A stretch of DNA of 59,278 nt from SAR86 cluster bacterium (GCA_018607365.1 JABBBT010000033.1:1-59278); one strand, 5' to 3'. Counted from the first letter of the stretch, positions 39,098-49,889 are shown. The notes: generated by a model not told the origin, from the sequence alone. Numbers and translations are program-made.

Positions 39098-39288
39098 AAT
39101 AGTCCTCCTTTATAAGCGACTGTTAGTAGCACCCCGAAGGCATGCTTATTAAAATATGGAAACCCAAATGGCATTTCCTTACAACTAAGTTATGGTCATT
39201 TATACTTTTTACAAGTGCATTCGGACTAGTTTCTTTATTCTGCTAAAATATTAGTGAAACTTTAATGAATAACTTTGGTCAAACCTAT

Positions 39289-39693
39289 ATGAATAAAATA
39301 TTACTAACTCTTGCATCTATGTTACTTTTGCCAGCATTAATTTCAGAAGAAACTAAAATACAAAAACCGGCTCTAGGAGATATTTGGCAGTTAGAAACTA
39401 GAAGTAGTAGATTATCTAATTCTGGTAGTGAGGTTTTATATTATTTACCAAGCGATGCATATAATACTTACAGAGCGAGAAAATTTAATGACTGGGATGA
39501 ATTTTCAGTTGTAGATTCTCGTGATATTGAAAAACTTAATACTGGATATAAAATACAACTCATAGAATCAAAATTTAATTCTAAAATTTATAAAGTTAAG
39601 TTGCTTGATGGTATGAATAAAAATAGAAACTACTTTATGATCGCAGAAGAGCTGGAACGTAATTATAAACTTATGGAGAATGTCGATGAATAA
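39289..39693 (+). CDS. Secreted hypothetical protein
   Basis: Signal peptide from internal Met (MNKILLTLASMLLLPALIS). Confidence 0.5.
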   Translation: MNKILLTLASMLLLPALISEETKIQKPALGDIWQLETRSSRLSNSGSEVLYYLPSDAYNTYRARKFNDWDEFSVVDSRDIEKLNTGYKIQLIESKFNSKIYKVKLLDGMNKNRNYFMIAEELERNYKLMENVDE

Positions 39694-40147
39694 AAACATA
39701 CTAACCCTATTGATGATTTCATTATTTGCAGCCAGTTGTGTAAATACCTCTTATGCCCCTGATGTTGTTTCAAGAGGTGATGCACAAAAACAACAGTACG
39801 TTGTTTTGGGTAAGGTTATAGATATAACTGAAGTGGTTATCGAAGGTGATAGACAAAAAGGAGCAGTTGCTGGTGCTCTAATTGGTGGTGTTGCTGGAAA
39901 GGGAGTAACAGAATCAGAGACTGAATCTGATATAGCTTCGTTAATTGGTGGCCTGATTGGGTCTGCGGCGGGCGCAGAAATAGGCTCTAAAATAACAAAA
40001 AAAAATGCAATCGAATTGCTTATAGAAACAGATGCTGGAAAGCTTATATCCATCATTCAAGAAACTAGTTCATATAATTTTTTAAAAAATCAAAAGGTAA
40101 GAATTATTAAACGAAATGGTAAATCAAGAGTCGTACCATTTGACTAA
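39680..40147 (+). CDS. Outer membrane lipoprotein with glycine zipper (SlyB-like)
   Basis: Lipobox FAASC; GAVAGALIGGVAGKG and LIGGLIGSAAGAEIG. Confidence 0.8.
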   Translation: MSMNKNILTLLMISLFAASCVNTSYAPDVVSRGDAQKQQYVVLGKVIDITEVVIEGDRQKGAVAGALIGGVAGKGVTESETESDIASLIGGLIGSAAGAEIGSKITKKNAIELLIETDAGKLISIIQETSSYNFLKNQKVRIIKRNGKSRVVPFD

Positions 40148-40588
40148 ATGACTTTAGAAATAGAATCAAATATTTATAACAAAGCTCTGGATATTATCTC
40201 AAGAAGGGAGCATTCTGAAAAAGAGCTAGAAAATAAACTTTTAAAAAAATTTGAGTTCCCTGATGAAATCTATTCGGTTATTGAAAGGCTAAAAATAAAT
40301 AACCTTGTTAACAATGAGCGCTATGCAGAAATGTATGCTCGTATAAGAAAAAGAAAAGGTTTTGGACCAAAGAGGATTGGTTATGAGCTATCTAGCAGGG
40401 GTATAAATGATTCCATATCATCTGTAGCTCTTGATGAAGTTGGCGGTTGGAAGGGTGCGGCTCTAGATGCGTTTAATAAAAAGTATAGAGATGGTGTTGC
40501 TAGTGACTTTAAGAGTAGATCAAAGCAAAAAGTTTTTTTACAAAATAGGGGCTTTAGTTTTCAAGAAATTGACTCAGTTTTTAGCTAG
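40148..40588 (+). CDS. recX: Regulatory protein RecX
   Basis: ALDIISRREHSEKELENKL; RYAEMYARIRKRKGFGPKRI. Confidence 0.88.
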   Translation: MTLEIESNIYNKALDIISRREHSEKELENKLLKKFEFPDEIYSVIERLKINNLVNNERYAEMYARIRKRKGFGPKRIGYELSSRGINDSISSVALDEVGGWKGAALDAFNKKYRDGVASDFKSRSKQKVFLQNRGFSFQEIDSVFS

Positions 40589-40609
40589 GTCATGTTATGA
40601 TTTATCGCT

Positions 40610-42229
40610 ATGTCCTATGAGGTTTTAGCAAGAAAATACAGACCAGCAAACTTTGAAGAAGTTGTTGGCCAAGAGCATATTGTTCAAGCCATATCTAACG
40701 GCATTTCTCAAGAAAGAATACATCAATCATATATTTTCTCTGGCACAAGAGGTGTTGGAAAAACGACTCTTGCAAGAATTTTAGCTAAATGTTTGAATTG
40801 CCTTTCTTTTGAAAATCCCACTTCAAAACCTTGTGATGAATGCACAAATTGTAATGAAATAAAATCAGGTCGAAATCTAGATTTCCTTGAAATTGATGCT
40901 GCTTCCAAGACTGGAATAGATGATATGAGAGATCTGTTAGAAACTGTTCCCCAGTCACCATCGAGTGGGAGATATAAAGTTTATTTAATAGACGAGGTGC
41001 ATATGCTATCTAAAAGTAGTTTTAATGCACTTTTAAAAACATTGGAAGAACCTCCTTCTCATGTTGTATTTATATTTGCGACAACAAATCCAGAAAAAAT
41101 ACCAAAAACAGTTCAATCAAGATGCCTGCAACTTAATCTCAAAACTGTTGGAGGATCAACTCTTACCAATCATCTTCAAAAAATTATTGAATTAGAAGAT
41201 ATTTCTTATGATCAAGAAAGTATTGAACTTATTGCATCTTCAGCATCTGGATCTGTTAGAGATGCCTTAACGCTTCTTGATCAGGCAATAGCCCATGGAA
41301 ATGGCATTCTAGATTCAAATAACGTTAATAAGTTATTAGGAACAATAGATAATACACTTTTGATTTCTTTGTTAGATTCTATTATTGATGGACGCGGCGA
41401 AGAAGCGTTTAATTATTTATATAAAATTGAAGAATTATCTCCAGAATATGAAGTAATTTTAAAGAATATTATTTCAATAATTCATCAAATATCACTGTAT
41501 CAGGTTCTAGGAGATTCAAAAGACCAATCAATACAAGCATTAGCCAATAAAATTGATGCTGAGTTTTGTCAATTACTGTATGAGATAGCTGTAAATGCGT
41601 ATTCAAAATTTAGCGTTCATCCCAATGGAAAAGAGGCACTAGAAATATGCATACTAAGAATGCTTGCTTTTAACCCACTTCATAAAATAGAAGAAAGCGG
41701 TGTCAAGACAGCCCCTATAGCTGGTGAAAAAAAAAATTTAAAAATTGATACTCTTAAAGTACAAAATATTAAAGAAGATAAAATAGAAAAAGATAGTCAT
41801 ATATCGCAAAATAAGATACCTAGTTCTTCAGGTAATCAGGCAGTAAAAATTACTACAAAAGATGAATGGATTATTTTTTTTAATACCTTAGATTTAAGTC
41901 CTTTTGCTAGAAATTATTTTGGATACTTATCTTTTAAGGAACTGTCTGGAAATATTCTGATTTTAAATACTAATGATGAAGAAAACAGTATTCCTGAGAA
42001 TGTTTTTAAAGAATTTAATTTGATCTGTAGAGAAAAACTAGAATGCGATATTGAGATAAAAATTGAGCATGGCGATACTTCATCATCGCCAATAAATTTA
42101 CATAATAAACAACAAGCTGACACCCAAAAAATTGCAGAAAAATCTATTTCTTCAAATCAATCGATTCAAAACTTTCTAAAAAAACATAATGGAAATATTG
42201 ATGAAGGCTCAATAAAGCCAAGAGGATAA
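40610..42229 (+). CDS. dnaX: DNA polymerase III subunit gamma/tau
   Basis: LARKYRPANFEEVVGQEHI; GTRGVGKTT; zinc-module cysteines; KTLEEPPSHVVFIFATTNPEKIP. Confidence 0.95.
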   Translation: MSYEVLARKYRPANFEEVVGQEHIVQAISNGISQERIHQSYIFSGTRGVGKTTLARILAKCLNCLSFENPTSKPCDECTNCNEIKSGRNLDFLEIDAASKTGIDDMRDLLETVPQSPSSGRYKVYLIDEVHMLSKSSFNALLKTLEEPPSHVVFIFATTNPEKIPKTVQSRCLQLNLKTVGGSTLTNHLQKIIELEDISYDQESIELIASSASGSVRDALTLLDQAIAHGNGILDSNNVNKLLGTIDNTLLISLLDSIIDGRGEEAFNYLYKIEELSPEYEVILKNIISIIHQISLYQVLGDSKDQSIQALANKIDAEFCQLLYEIAVNAYSKFSVHPNGKEALEICILRMLAFNPLHKIEESGVKTAPIAGEKKNLKIDTLKVQNIKEDKIEKDSHISQNKIPSSSGNQAVKITTKDEWIIFFNTLDLSPFARNYFGYLSFKELSGNILILNTNDEENSIPENVFKEFNLICREKLECDIEIKIEHGDTSSSPINLHNKQQADTQKIAEKSISSNQSIQNFLKKHNGNIDEGSIKPRG

Positions 42230-42230
42230 A

Positions 42231-42827
42231 ATGCATCAAGACTTATTAAATGACCTAATTAATGCTCTAACCATTCTTCCTGGTGTTGGTAAAAAGTCTG
42301 CTCAAAGAATGGCATTATATTTGCTCGATAAAAACAAAGATGGAGCAAGTATTCTTGCCAAGACGATGCAGGAGGCTGTAGAAGAAATTAGCAGGTGTAA
42401 TAGATGTAGAATGCTTACGTCTAATGACTTATGTAAAATATGTGCAGATACTTCTCGTGATGAGGACAATATATGTGTTGTTGAAAGCCCCTCAGATGTT
42501 CTTGCAATAGAATCAACAGGAGGTTTTAGAGGTAAGTATTTTGTTTTACTTGGAAGACTTTCTCCTATAGAAGGAGTTAGTCCTGAAGACCTAGGCATTA
42601 ATGATTTTCTAAATTTAATTGCTAAAGAGCAAACAAATGAGGTAATCCTTGCAACAAGCTCTACAGTTGAGGGGGATGCAACCGCAATGTTTATAAAAGA
42701 TCATATCAATAATATAAAAGTTTCTAGGATATCTTATGGTATTCCTATAGGTGGAGAGTTAGAGTACGTTGATGGAAATACTATTGCTAGGGCAATTCAA
42801 GGGAGAACAGAAATAAATGACGATTAA
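42231..42827 (+). CDS. recR: Recombination protein RecR
   Basis: [18 protein letters not shown]4 zinc finger CNRC..LC.IC; Toprim domain. Confidence 0.94.
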   Translation: MHQDLLNDLINALTILPGVGKKSAQRMALYLLDKNKDGASILAKTMQEAVEEISRCNRCRMLTSNDLCKICADTSRDEDNICVVESPSDVLAIESTGGFRGKYFVLLGRLSPIEGVSPEDLGINDFLNLIAKEQTNEVILATSSTVEGDATAMFIKDHINNIKVSRISYGIPIGGELEYVDGNTIARAIQGRTEINDD

Positions 42828-43386
42828 ATCAGATAAGTGGATTACCAAAATGTCTGCTGAGTATAAAATGATAGAGCCTTTCTCAAAAAATCAAGTAAGG
42901 CTTGATGAGAATGACCAAAAACTTATTTCATATGGAGTTTCTAGTTACGGATATGACGTCAGATGCTCCAGCGAGTTTAAGGTTTTCACAAATATACATT
43001 CAGCTGTTGTTGATCCAAAATTCTTTGACGAAAAAAGCTTTGTAGATATCCAATCCGATGTATGCGTTATTCCACCAAACTCTTTTGCATTAGCAAGAAC
43101 CGTTGAGTATTTTAGAATACCTAGAAACGTGCTCACCATATGCCTTGGGAAATCTACTTATGCAAGATGTGGAATTATTGTAAATGTAACTCCTCTTGAA
43201 CCTGAATGGGAAGGACATGTAACTCTTGAATTCTCAAATACAACCAATTTGCCTGCTAAGATTTATGCAGGTGAGGGCGTGGCCCAAATGTTATTTTTTG
43301 AATCAGATGAAGAGTGCGAAACAAGTTACAAAGATAGAGATGGTAAGTACCAAGGCCAAACTGGCGTTACATTACCCAAAACTTAA
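42817..43386 (+). CDS. dcd: dCTP deaminase
   Basis: [44 protein letters not shown]. Confidence 0.95.
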   Translation: MTIKSDKWITKMSAEYKMIEPFSKNQVRLDENDQKLISYGVSSYGYDVRCSSEFKVFTNIHSAVVDPKFFDEKSFVDIQSDVCVIPPNSFALARTVEYFRIPRNVLTICLGKSTYARCGIIVNVTPLEPEWEGHVTLEFSNTTNLPAKIYAGEGVAQMLFFESDEECETSYKDRDGKYQGQTGVTLPKT

Positions 43387-44055
43387 TATTTCTATAAGTT
43401 CTAAGGTTTGATTTCTATCTTTTCCCGTATCCACTATCTTAAGAAACATAAAATTTAAATCTGGTGCGATGTAATAGATTGTTTCTCTATCGTCTGTTTT
43501 TCTTATCCTCTTTAAAATAATACATTCGTAATCGGTCTCATTAAAAGTATAAATATCTTTTCCTGTCACCTCATAAAAATTTTTTTCTACTTTACCCGAT
43601 TCTATTTCTAGAAGATTTATGGAAAACTTATCAAGACCAGATATTAGGTTAATCCTGATCTTAATTTGAGCATTTAATGGATCAAGTATCTCTTTATTTA
43701 TATCAAATTCTTCTTGCCACTCTTCTCTTCCAGTTGATTGAATAGTATTACCTGCATAATCAAATACAATATCTTGATCTCTATTAACAAAACGAGGTTT
43801 TACTCTAATTGTATAGCTGTTAGTTTTTAGAATCCCCTCATTAATATTAAATTCTGAACCAATCATCATGCTTGCTAGCAAGTTTTTAGCTTTGAAATTT
43901 AATGAATATTTACCATCATTTATTTCAAGCTTTCTAATTCCCTTGATTGAAATCTCATCTGATGTATAAAAATATTTAGCAGAGTATTCATTGATTGATT
44001 CTGCGTTCATATTAAAAAAAGTAAAAATTAATAAAAAGATTAAATTAAATTTCAT
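43372..44055 (-). CDS. DUF3108 domain secreted protein
   Basis: Signal peptide; DUF3108-like pattern next to purN. Confidence 0.7.
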   Translation of the reverse strand: MKFNLIFLLIFTFFNMNAESINEYSAKYFYTSDEISIKGIRKLEINDGKYSLNFKAKNLLASMMIGSEFNINEGILKTNSYTIRVKPRFVNRDQDIVFDYAGNTIQSTGREEWQEEFDINKEILDPLNAQIKIRINLISGLDKFSINLLEIESGKVEKNFYEVTGKDIYTFNETDYECIILKRIRKTDDRETIYYIAPDLNFMFLKIVDTGKDRNQTLELIEILSFG

Positions 44056-44692
44056 AAGAATTACAAATATATCCTCTTGGATGACTATTATTTTTAAAAT
44101 TCACATTACCATTTTCCATATATATATCATTTTTACAGATAAGGTTTATTATTTTAGGATAAATAATATGCTCAACCTGATGGATTCTATTAATTAATTC
44201 TTCGATATCTGCATGGGCATTAACATCAATTCTTCCTTGAGCAATTATAGGGCCAGCGTCCAACTGTGATGAGACATAATGTATCGTAACGCCATGAATT
44301 ATATCTTGATTTTTTACCACCTTGCTATGAGTATTCAATCCTGGATATTTTGGCAAAAGAGATGGATGTATATTTATTATTTTTCCATAGAAATGATCTG
44401 CTGTTTTCTTACTAAGTATTTTCATAAAGCCAGCCAATACAATCAAATCAGCTTCGATTTCCATTAAGGAGCTAAATAGTGTTTTATCAAATTCTTCTCT
44501 GGAATTAAAAGAGTCATCACTAATTATTTTTGTTGTTATGCCTGCTTTCATAGCTCGTTGAATGCCATAGGCATTTTCTTTATTGCTAATAACACTTACT
44601 ATTTCGCCATCAATATTGCCAGATTTACACGAATCGATAATGGCCTGTAAGTTAGAACCGTTACCAGAGATCAAAATAATAATTTTTTTCAT
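44045..44692 (-). CDS. purN: Phosphoribosylglycinamide formyltransferase
   Basis: ILISGNGSNLQAIID; GFMKILS; IHPSLLPKYPGLNTH. Confidence 0.93.
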   Translation of the reverse strand: MKKIIILISGNGSNLQAIIDSCKSGNIDGEIVSVISNKENAYGIQRAMKAGITTKIISDDSFNSREEFDKTLFSSLMEIEADLIVLAGFMKILSKKTADHFYGKIINIHPSLLPKYPGLNTHSKVVKNQDIIHGVTIHYVSSQLDAGPIIAQGRIDVNAHADIEELINRIHQVEHIIYPKIINLICKNDIYMENGNVNFKNNSHPRGYICNSYEI

Positions 44693-44695
44693 TAT

Positions 44696-45730
44696 TTAAA
44701 GGTATTTAACAGGATAATCGGTATTTTTTTTAACGACCTCACCAATTATAAAGTTTTTATACCCATGATCACTAATATCTTTTTGAATAGAATCCACATC
44801 ATCTCTATTTACAATCAAAACCATACCGATACCACAATTGAAAACTCTATACATGTCTTCCTCTTTAAGATTTCCCTTTTCTTGCAGCCATAAAAATATC
44901 TCAGGCATTTCCCATGCATTTTTATTTATTGTTACAGAAAAATCTTTTGGTATGGATCTGGGAATATTTTCTGTTAAGCCGCCACCGGTTATATGAGCCA
45001 TCCCATTAATATTATGATCTGCTAGTATCTTCATTATTAAAAAAGGGTATAGATGTGTTGGCTTAAGAGCCATTTCTGTAATTTTATTAAATTCTTTATT
45101 ATTTAAATTAGATTCACTTATTATTTTTCTTATTAATGAAAACCCATTAGAGTGCGGGCCGCTGGATTCAATTCCTATAAGGATATTCCCAGAATCTATC
45201 AATTTATTTGTTAAGATATTTTTCTCATCAACACACCCAACAGAAAAACCGGCTAAATCAAAGTTATTACCAACGTAATGACCAGGCATTTCAGCAGTTT
45301 CTCCACCTAAAAGTGCACACCCTGAATCACGACAGGCTTTTGCAATACTTTTAATAATTACAGCAGCTTCTTCAACGTCAAGCTTTGATGATGCAAAATA
45401 GTCTAAAAAAAATAGAGGCTTTGCACCACATACAATAAGATCATTTACACACATCGCAACTAGATCTTGGCCAATATAGCTTAGATTCTTTGTTTCTTGA
45501 GCAAGAGCTACCTTGGTCCCAACACCATCTGTGCATGCTACCAAAACAGGATTTTCATAATCTTTATCAAGCTTAAACATACCAGCAAAGCCACCAATGT
45601 TACCTAAGACATTTGGACCATGAGAAGATGCAACATCATCCTTAATTTTGTCAACCAAATTATTGCCAGCCTCAATATCAACACCTGCAGATTTATAAGG
45701 ATCATTATTATCTATAATTTCTTTTGTCAT
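44696..45730 (-). CDS. purM: Phosphoribosylformylglycinamidine cyclo-ligase
   Basis: YKSAGVDIEAGN; DGVGTKVALA; LLGGETAEMPGHY; GPHSNGFSLIRK. Confidence 0.95.
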   Translation of the reverse strand: MTKEIIDNNDPYKSAGVDIEAGNNLVDKIKDDVASSHGPNVLGNIGGFAGMFKLDKDYENPVLVACTDGVGTKVALAQETKNLSYIGQDLVAMCVNDLIVCGAKPLFFLDYFASSKLDVEEAAVIIKSIAKACRDSGCALLGGETAEMPGHYVGNNFDLAGFSVGCVDEKNILTNKLIDSGNILIGIESSGPHSNGFSLIRKIISESNLNNKEFNKITEMALKPTHLYPFLIMKILADHNINGMAHITGGGLTENIPRSIPKDFSVTINKNAWEMPEIFLWLQEKGNLKEEDMYRVFNCGIGMVLIVNRDDVDSIQKDISDHGYKNFIIGEVVKKNTDYPVKYL

Positions 45731-45744
45731 TTAGAATACCTAAT

Positions 45745-46779
45745 GTGAATCAATCGAAAAGCAAATTGCCTAAACATTTATTAGTAATCTTTATTATCTT
45801 TTCTAATTTCTCCTTTGGGAAGGAATTTAATGAACTTTTTACTGTTTATGAGCCTATTAAGGAATCTTCACAAATTGAAAAATCAATTAATTCCTCATTT
45901 AATAATATGGTTTATAGACTAAGTGGATCATCATCCCCATCAAATGTATGGAAAATTATAAATTCGGGTGTAAAAAGAAAAGACCTTATTCTTAGCTACT
46001 CTATAAAAAAGATTGATAATCAATCATATTTACAAGTCGTATTTGACCAAAAAAAGTTTATAAATCAGCTAGCAGCATTGTCTATACCAATAGTTAACTA
46101 CTCAAGGCCTGTTTTATTTTTTTTAATAGAAGTTGATTCGGGCTCAAAACGCCCATATTTTTTAACTGATACTACTGAGCTTAGTGAGATAGACAAAGTA
46201 ATCATAGAATCACTTAACAAGTTTTCTACCAATAGAGGGATATTTTTAGAGCTACCAGTATTTGATCTGCAAGACACACAAGACCTATCTTCATTAACGA
46301 TCTTATCTAATCCTGTTAATAGAATTTCATCTAAATATAATTTTGATCAACTGATAAAAATAAAATTTACAAAAAGTGGAATTAATAATTGGTATGCTTC
46401 TGGTGATTTAGAATACTCAACATCATCTGAAAATTCTACCGATGAAATCTTAGCAGTTTTTGATAAATACTTGAGCGAATTAATAGACTCTAATTTAAGT
46501 AAACTAAACATCAAGCCTGAAAAAAAATCTTCATTAGATATTTTCATAAATGATGTTTATTCATATGAGGATTACATTAATTCAAGGGATAGGCTCAATA
46601 AAACTATTGGTATATCATCAATTGATATTATGAGTTTTCAGAATAATACAATCGCATACAAGGCAAACACTATTGGTAATTTAGATAATCTTATCAATGA
46701 GTTTGAGGATAGTAATTATTTTAAAATCCTTAATCTAGATAAAAATAAAAAATTAATTTTTTTAAAGCATCAAAGATGA
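45745..46779 (+). CDS. DUF2066 domain protein (likely GTG start)
   Basis: Position between purM and hda; signal-peptide-like N-terminus after GTG 45745; ORF track ATG at 45724 overlaps divergent purM. Confidence 0.6.
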   Translation: MNQSKSKLPKHLLVIFIIFSNFSFGKEFNELFTVYEPIKESSQIEKSINSSFNNMVYRLSGSSSPSNVWKIINSGVKRKDLILSYSIKKIDNQSYLQVVFDQKKFINQLAALSIPIVNYSRPVLFFLIEVDSGSKRPYFLTDTTELSEIDKVIIESLNKFSTNRGIFLELPVFDLQDTQDLSSLTILSNPVNRISSKYNFDQLIKIKFTKSGINNWYASGDLEYSTSSENSTDEILAVFDKYLSELIDSNLSKLNIKPEKKSSLDIFINDVYSYEDYINSRDRLNKTIGISSIDIMSFQNNTIAYKANTIGNLDNLINEFEDSNYFKILNLDKNKKLIFLKHQR

Positions 46780-47327
46780 GCAAATACTTCATATTTATAC
46801 CGAACCTCTTATCCCTTCTAAGGATTGGTTTAGTCTATCCAATTTTGAACAACATCTTTCTAGGTGAGTTTGTTATTAGTTTTATTTATTTCATGGTTGC
46901 AGCTTTTACAGATGCTTTAGATGGGTTCCTTGCTAGAAAAATGCATTGGCAAACTTATCTTGGAACTATTCTAGACCCAGTAGCTGACAAGTTACTTCTT
47001 TCAGGTACTATTTTTATATTGTGGCTCAATGAATATATTCCTCTTTATATTTTTATTATTTTTTTTGGAAGAGACCTTGTTATTCTCCTCGGTGCAGCAG
47101 TTCATATGACGTTAATTGAAACTGAAACGCCTTCACCAAATATTTTAGGAAAAATTACAACCACTCTTCAGGTCATTTATATTCTTTTAGTCATGCTCTT
47201 ACAGATACTTCAATATAATATTTCTTTGATTGGATTAGATATTTTTATAATTTTAATAACTATTTTAAGCCTTATTGTTTACTCTAAAGACTGGTTCATC
47301 AGCCTTAATAAATACCATAATGAGTAA
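46776..47327 (+). CDS. CDP-alcohol phosphatidyltransferase
   Basis: DALDGFLARKMHWQTYLGTILDPVADK motif. Confidence 0.9.
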   Translation: MSKYFIFIPNLLSLLRIGLVYPILNNIFLGEFVISFIYFMVAAFTDALDGFLARKMHWQTYLGTILDPVADKLLLSGTIFILWLNEYIPLYIFIIFFGRDLVILLGAAVHMTLIETETPSPNILGKITTTLQVIYILLVMLLQILQYNISLIGLDIFIILITILSLIVYSKDWFISLNKYHNE

Positions 47328-48006
47328 CCCCAAACAATTAACATTTCCATGGAATAAATCCTTTCATTCTTCTTTTGAAAGTTTCTATGTTGATCCTCAA
47401 AATGAGCAACTAATATCAAGTCTTAAAAATATTTCGATAAATGAAAATATTTATATTTATGGTTTAAAAAATTCTGGGAAGACTTACTTACTCCAATCAC
47501 TGTGCAATGAATACAGTAAGAGTAATAAATCTTCATTATTTTTACCCTTAATAGATGTTATTAAGCATGGAATTGAAATTATTGATTCTATTGAAAATAT
47601 GGATTTAGTTTGCATTGATGGGTTAGAAATCATTTCTCACAACAAAGAGTGGGAGGTTGGACTGTTTAATTTAATTAACAATGCTCTTCAGACAGGCTGT
47701 AGGCTTGTTTTTACTTCATCAAGTGAAGAGGGCAAAATTAATTTTTCTTTGGCTGATCTTGATTCAAGAATTAGAAAATTTCAAAGCTATGAAATTTTTT
47801 CTATAAGTGACGAGCATCTTTTCAAAGCATTAAAAAAAATATCGAATCTTAGGTCTATAACTCTTGGTGAGAAGGAAGCTCAGTATTTAATTACATATAC
47901 CAAAAGAAATATAGCCGATCTTGTTAACATCCTTGAGAGCCTCGATCAGCTATCAATAGAAAATAAAAGGAGGATCACCATCCCCCTTATAAAAGAATTA
48001 CTCTAG
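47320..48006 (+). CDS. hda: DnaA regulatory inactivator Hda-like
   Basis: DnaA-like AAA domain: YIYGLKNSGKTYLLQSL; VCIDGLEII; start ATG 47320 (QLTFPW). Confidence 0.82.
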   Translation: MSNPKQLTFPWNKSFHSSFESFYVDPQNEQLISSLKNISINENIYIYGLKNSGKTYLLQSLCNEYSKSNKSSLFLPLIDVIKHGIEIIDSIENMDLVCIDGLEIISHNKEWEVGLFNLINNALQTGCRLVFTSSSEEGKINFSLADLDSRIRKFQSYEIFSISDEHLFKALKKISNLRSITLGEKEAQYLITYTKRNIADLVNILESLDQLSIENKRRITIPLIKELL

Positions 48007-49827
48007 ATCACACTCAAAGCAATAAGCTAGTACACTTTTTTCTTTAGGATTGATTAACTTGAAGTGTTTCGGTAGGACTGAGTTAAGAAAATCAATTCTT
48101 GGATCAGAGCTAATTTTAAAATCTACTTTTTCCAGAAGCCCATTAATAAATAATTCAAATGGATCCATTGGTTTTTCATACGTCTTCAGATTATAGTCAG
48201 TTATCTCTGCCATATTTGCAGCAGATGATATGGCTTCCTCTAAACCACCAATAGCATCTACAAGCCCTAGTTCGAACGCTTTATTTCCAGCCCAAATTCT
48301 TCCACCAGCTATAGGAAGAACATCTTCATATGCCATGTCTCTATTATTAGCTACTTTAGTAACAAATTTGAAATAAGTGTTATCAATACTGGCTTGAATC
48401 ATAGTTTTGACATTATCTGGCATTGCTAATCTTTCATCCCATTCTCCAGCTTTTGTTGAACTAACCCCGTCCACTCGAATTTCAGCCCAATCATATAAGC
48501 CATCTAAAGTTGGAACAATTCCATAAACCCCAATCGACCCAGTAAGAGTATCGTTTTCTGCCCATATCTCATCTGAGTTTGTTGTAACCCAGACTCCACC
48601 AGATGCAGCTATATCTCCCATTGAAGAAACAATTGGTCTTCCTGTATTTTTAAATTCATCTAATGCATTAGTAATTAATTCACTTGCCCAGACATCACCA
48701 CCAGGACTATTCACTCTTAACACCATTGCTTTAACTGAATCATCGTCTGTAGCATCTTGTATATTCTTTACAATAGTATCTGAGCCAGCAACACCATAAG
48801 CTACCTCACCTGTCATAATCGCACCCTCTACATTTATAACAGCAATATTATTAGAAGATTTATTTTCTTTTTCATCTAATGTGGAAAGGTAGTCATATAT
48901 TGAAATGCTATCAGGAAAAGAGAACCTATCATCTTCATTATTTGGATATTCACTGAACATCCAAGCTTTTAGCTCTTCCCTTGTAACAACATGATCAACA
49001 AGGCCTAAGTTTTTTGCAACTTCAGCTGTTTCAGGGTTAGTAGTCATCATTTCCATGGCATTGTCGCCATAATTTTGGATAGACCCTTTAGGTAAATCTC
49101 TACCTGTTTCCATAATAGAAGTCATTTTTTTCCACATAGGGTTTGCAAACTCATTCCAAGCTAATTTATCAGCATCTGACATTGAATCTCTTGTATATGG
49201 CTCTGGACCAGATTTAAAATCTCCTGCAGTAAAAATATTAAAATTTAGTTTTATATTCTCATAAAAATCTACGTAATATTCTCTTTTTCTAGAAAAACCA
49301 AAAGCTTCAACACCGCCATAGTTGTTAACAAAAACTTCATTAGCTTGCGAGCTAATAAGATATGCATTATTTCCATAACCTTCAGCGTAAGCGATTACTC
49401 TTTTCCCACTATCTTTAACATGCTTAACAGCATCTGCAAGCTTAAATGCTGAAGACCAATACATTCCCAGTTCAGAAACGTTTAAATATACCGCGCTTAA
49501 ATCATCATCAGTTGCTGCATTATTTAACACATCTAGTAAATCCTGAAGTTCATGTTGCTCAACTTGCCCACCTCCAGAAATAATTTGATCTAATGAAATA
49601 TCACTACTGTTCACTCCTGAGTCAACAACAACGCCAATAGGCTTAAACCAAAGAATCTTATCTTTTGTATCTACTTTTTCTTCCCCACCAAATGAAGATG
49701 CTAGTCCACCCAAGATTGAAAAGGTCAGAACAACAAGAACTATTGCGGTCACACTGTTTAGTAATATTTTTCTTGTTAACGCTAGGAAATCACTAGCCTT
49801 ATTCCATATTGATTTATTGTTACTCAT
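47998..49827 (-). CDS. sppA: Signal peptide peptidase SppA, 67K type
   Basis: Long form 609 aa; VLRVNSPGGDVWASELI; MGDIAASGGVWV. Confidence 0.93.
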   Translation of the reverse strand: MSNNKSIWNKASDFLALTRKILLNSVTAIVLVVLTFSILGGLASSFGGEEKVDTKDKILWFKPIGVVVDSGVNSSDISLDQIISGGGQVEQHELQDLLDVLNNAATDDDLSAVYLNVSELGMYWSSAFKLADAVKHVKDSGKRVIAYAEGYGNNAYLISSQANEVFVNNYGGVEAFGFSRKREYYVDFYENIKLNFNIFTAGDFKSGPEPYTRDSMSDADKLAWNEFANPMWKKMTSIMETGRDLPKGSIQNYGDNAMEMMTTNPETAEVAKNLGLVDHVVTREELKAWMFSEYPNNEDDRFSFPDSISIYDYLSTLDEKENKSSNNIAVINVEGAIMTGEVAYGVAGSDTIVKNIQDATDDDSVKAMVLRVNSPGGDVWASELITNALDEFKNTGRPIVSSMGDIAASGGVWVTTNSDEIWAENDTLTGSIGVYGIVPTLDGLYDWAEIRVDGVSSTKAGEWDERLAMPDNVKTMIQASIDNTYFKFVTKVANNRDMAYEDVLPIAGGRIWAGNKAFELGLVDAIGGLEEAISSAANMAEITDYNLKTYEKPMDPFELFINGLLEKVDFKISSDPRIDFLNSVLPKHFKLINPKEKSVLAYCFECDLE

Positions 49828-49889
49828 ATTTTTTTCTCCAAAAATTGATAATCATATTAGTAGATGTATTTAATATTGTAAAGTTAACT

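Noticed and set aside
45724-45744. ORF track start of DUF2066 gene inside purM
   Set aside because: The divergent overlap is avoided by a GTG start at 45745 that also places the signal peptide near the N-terminus.
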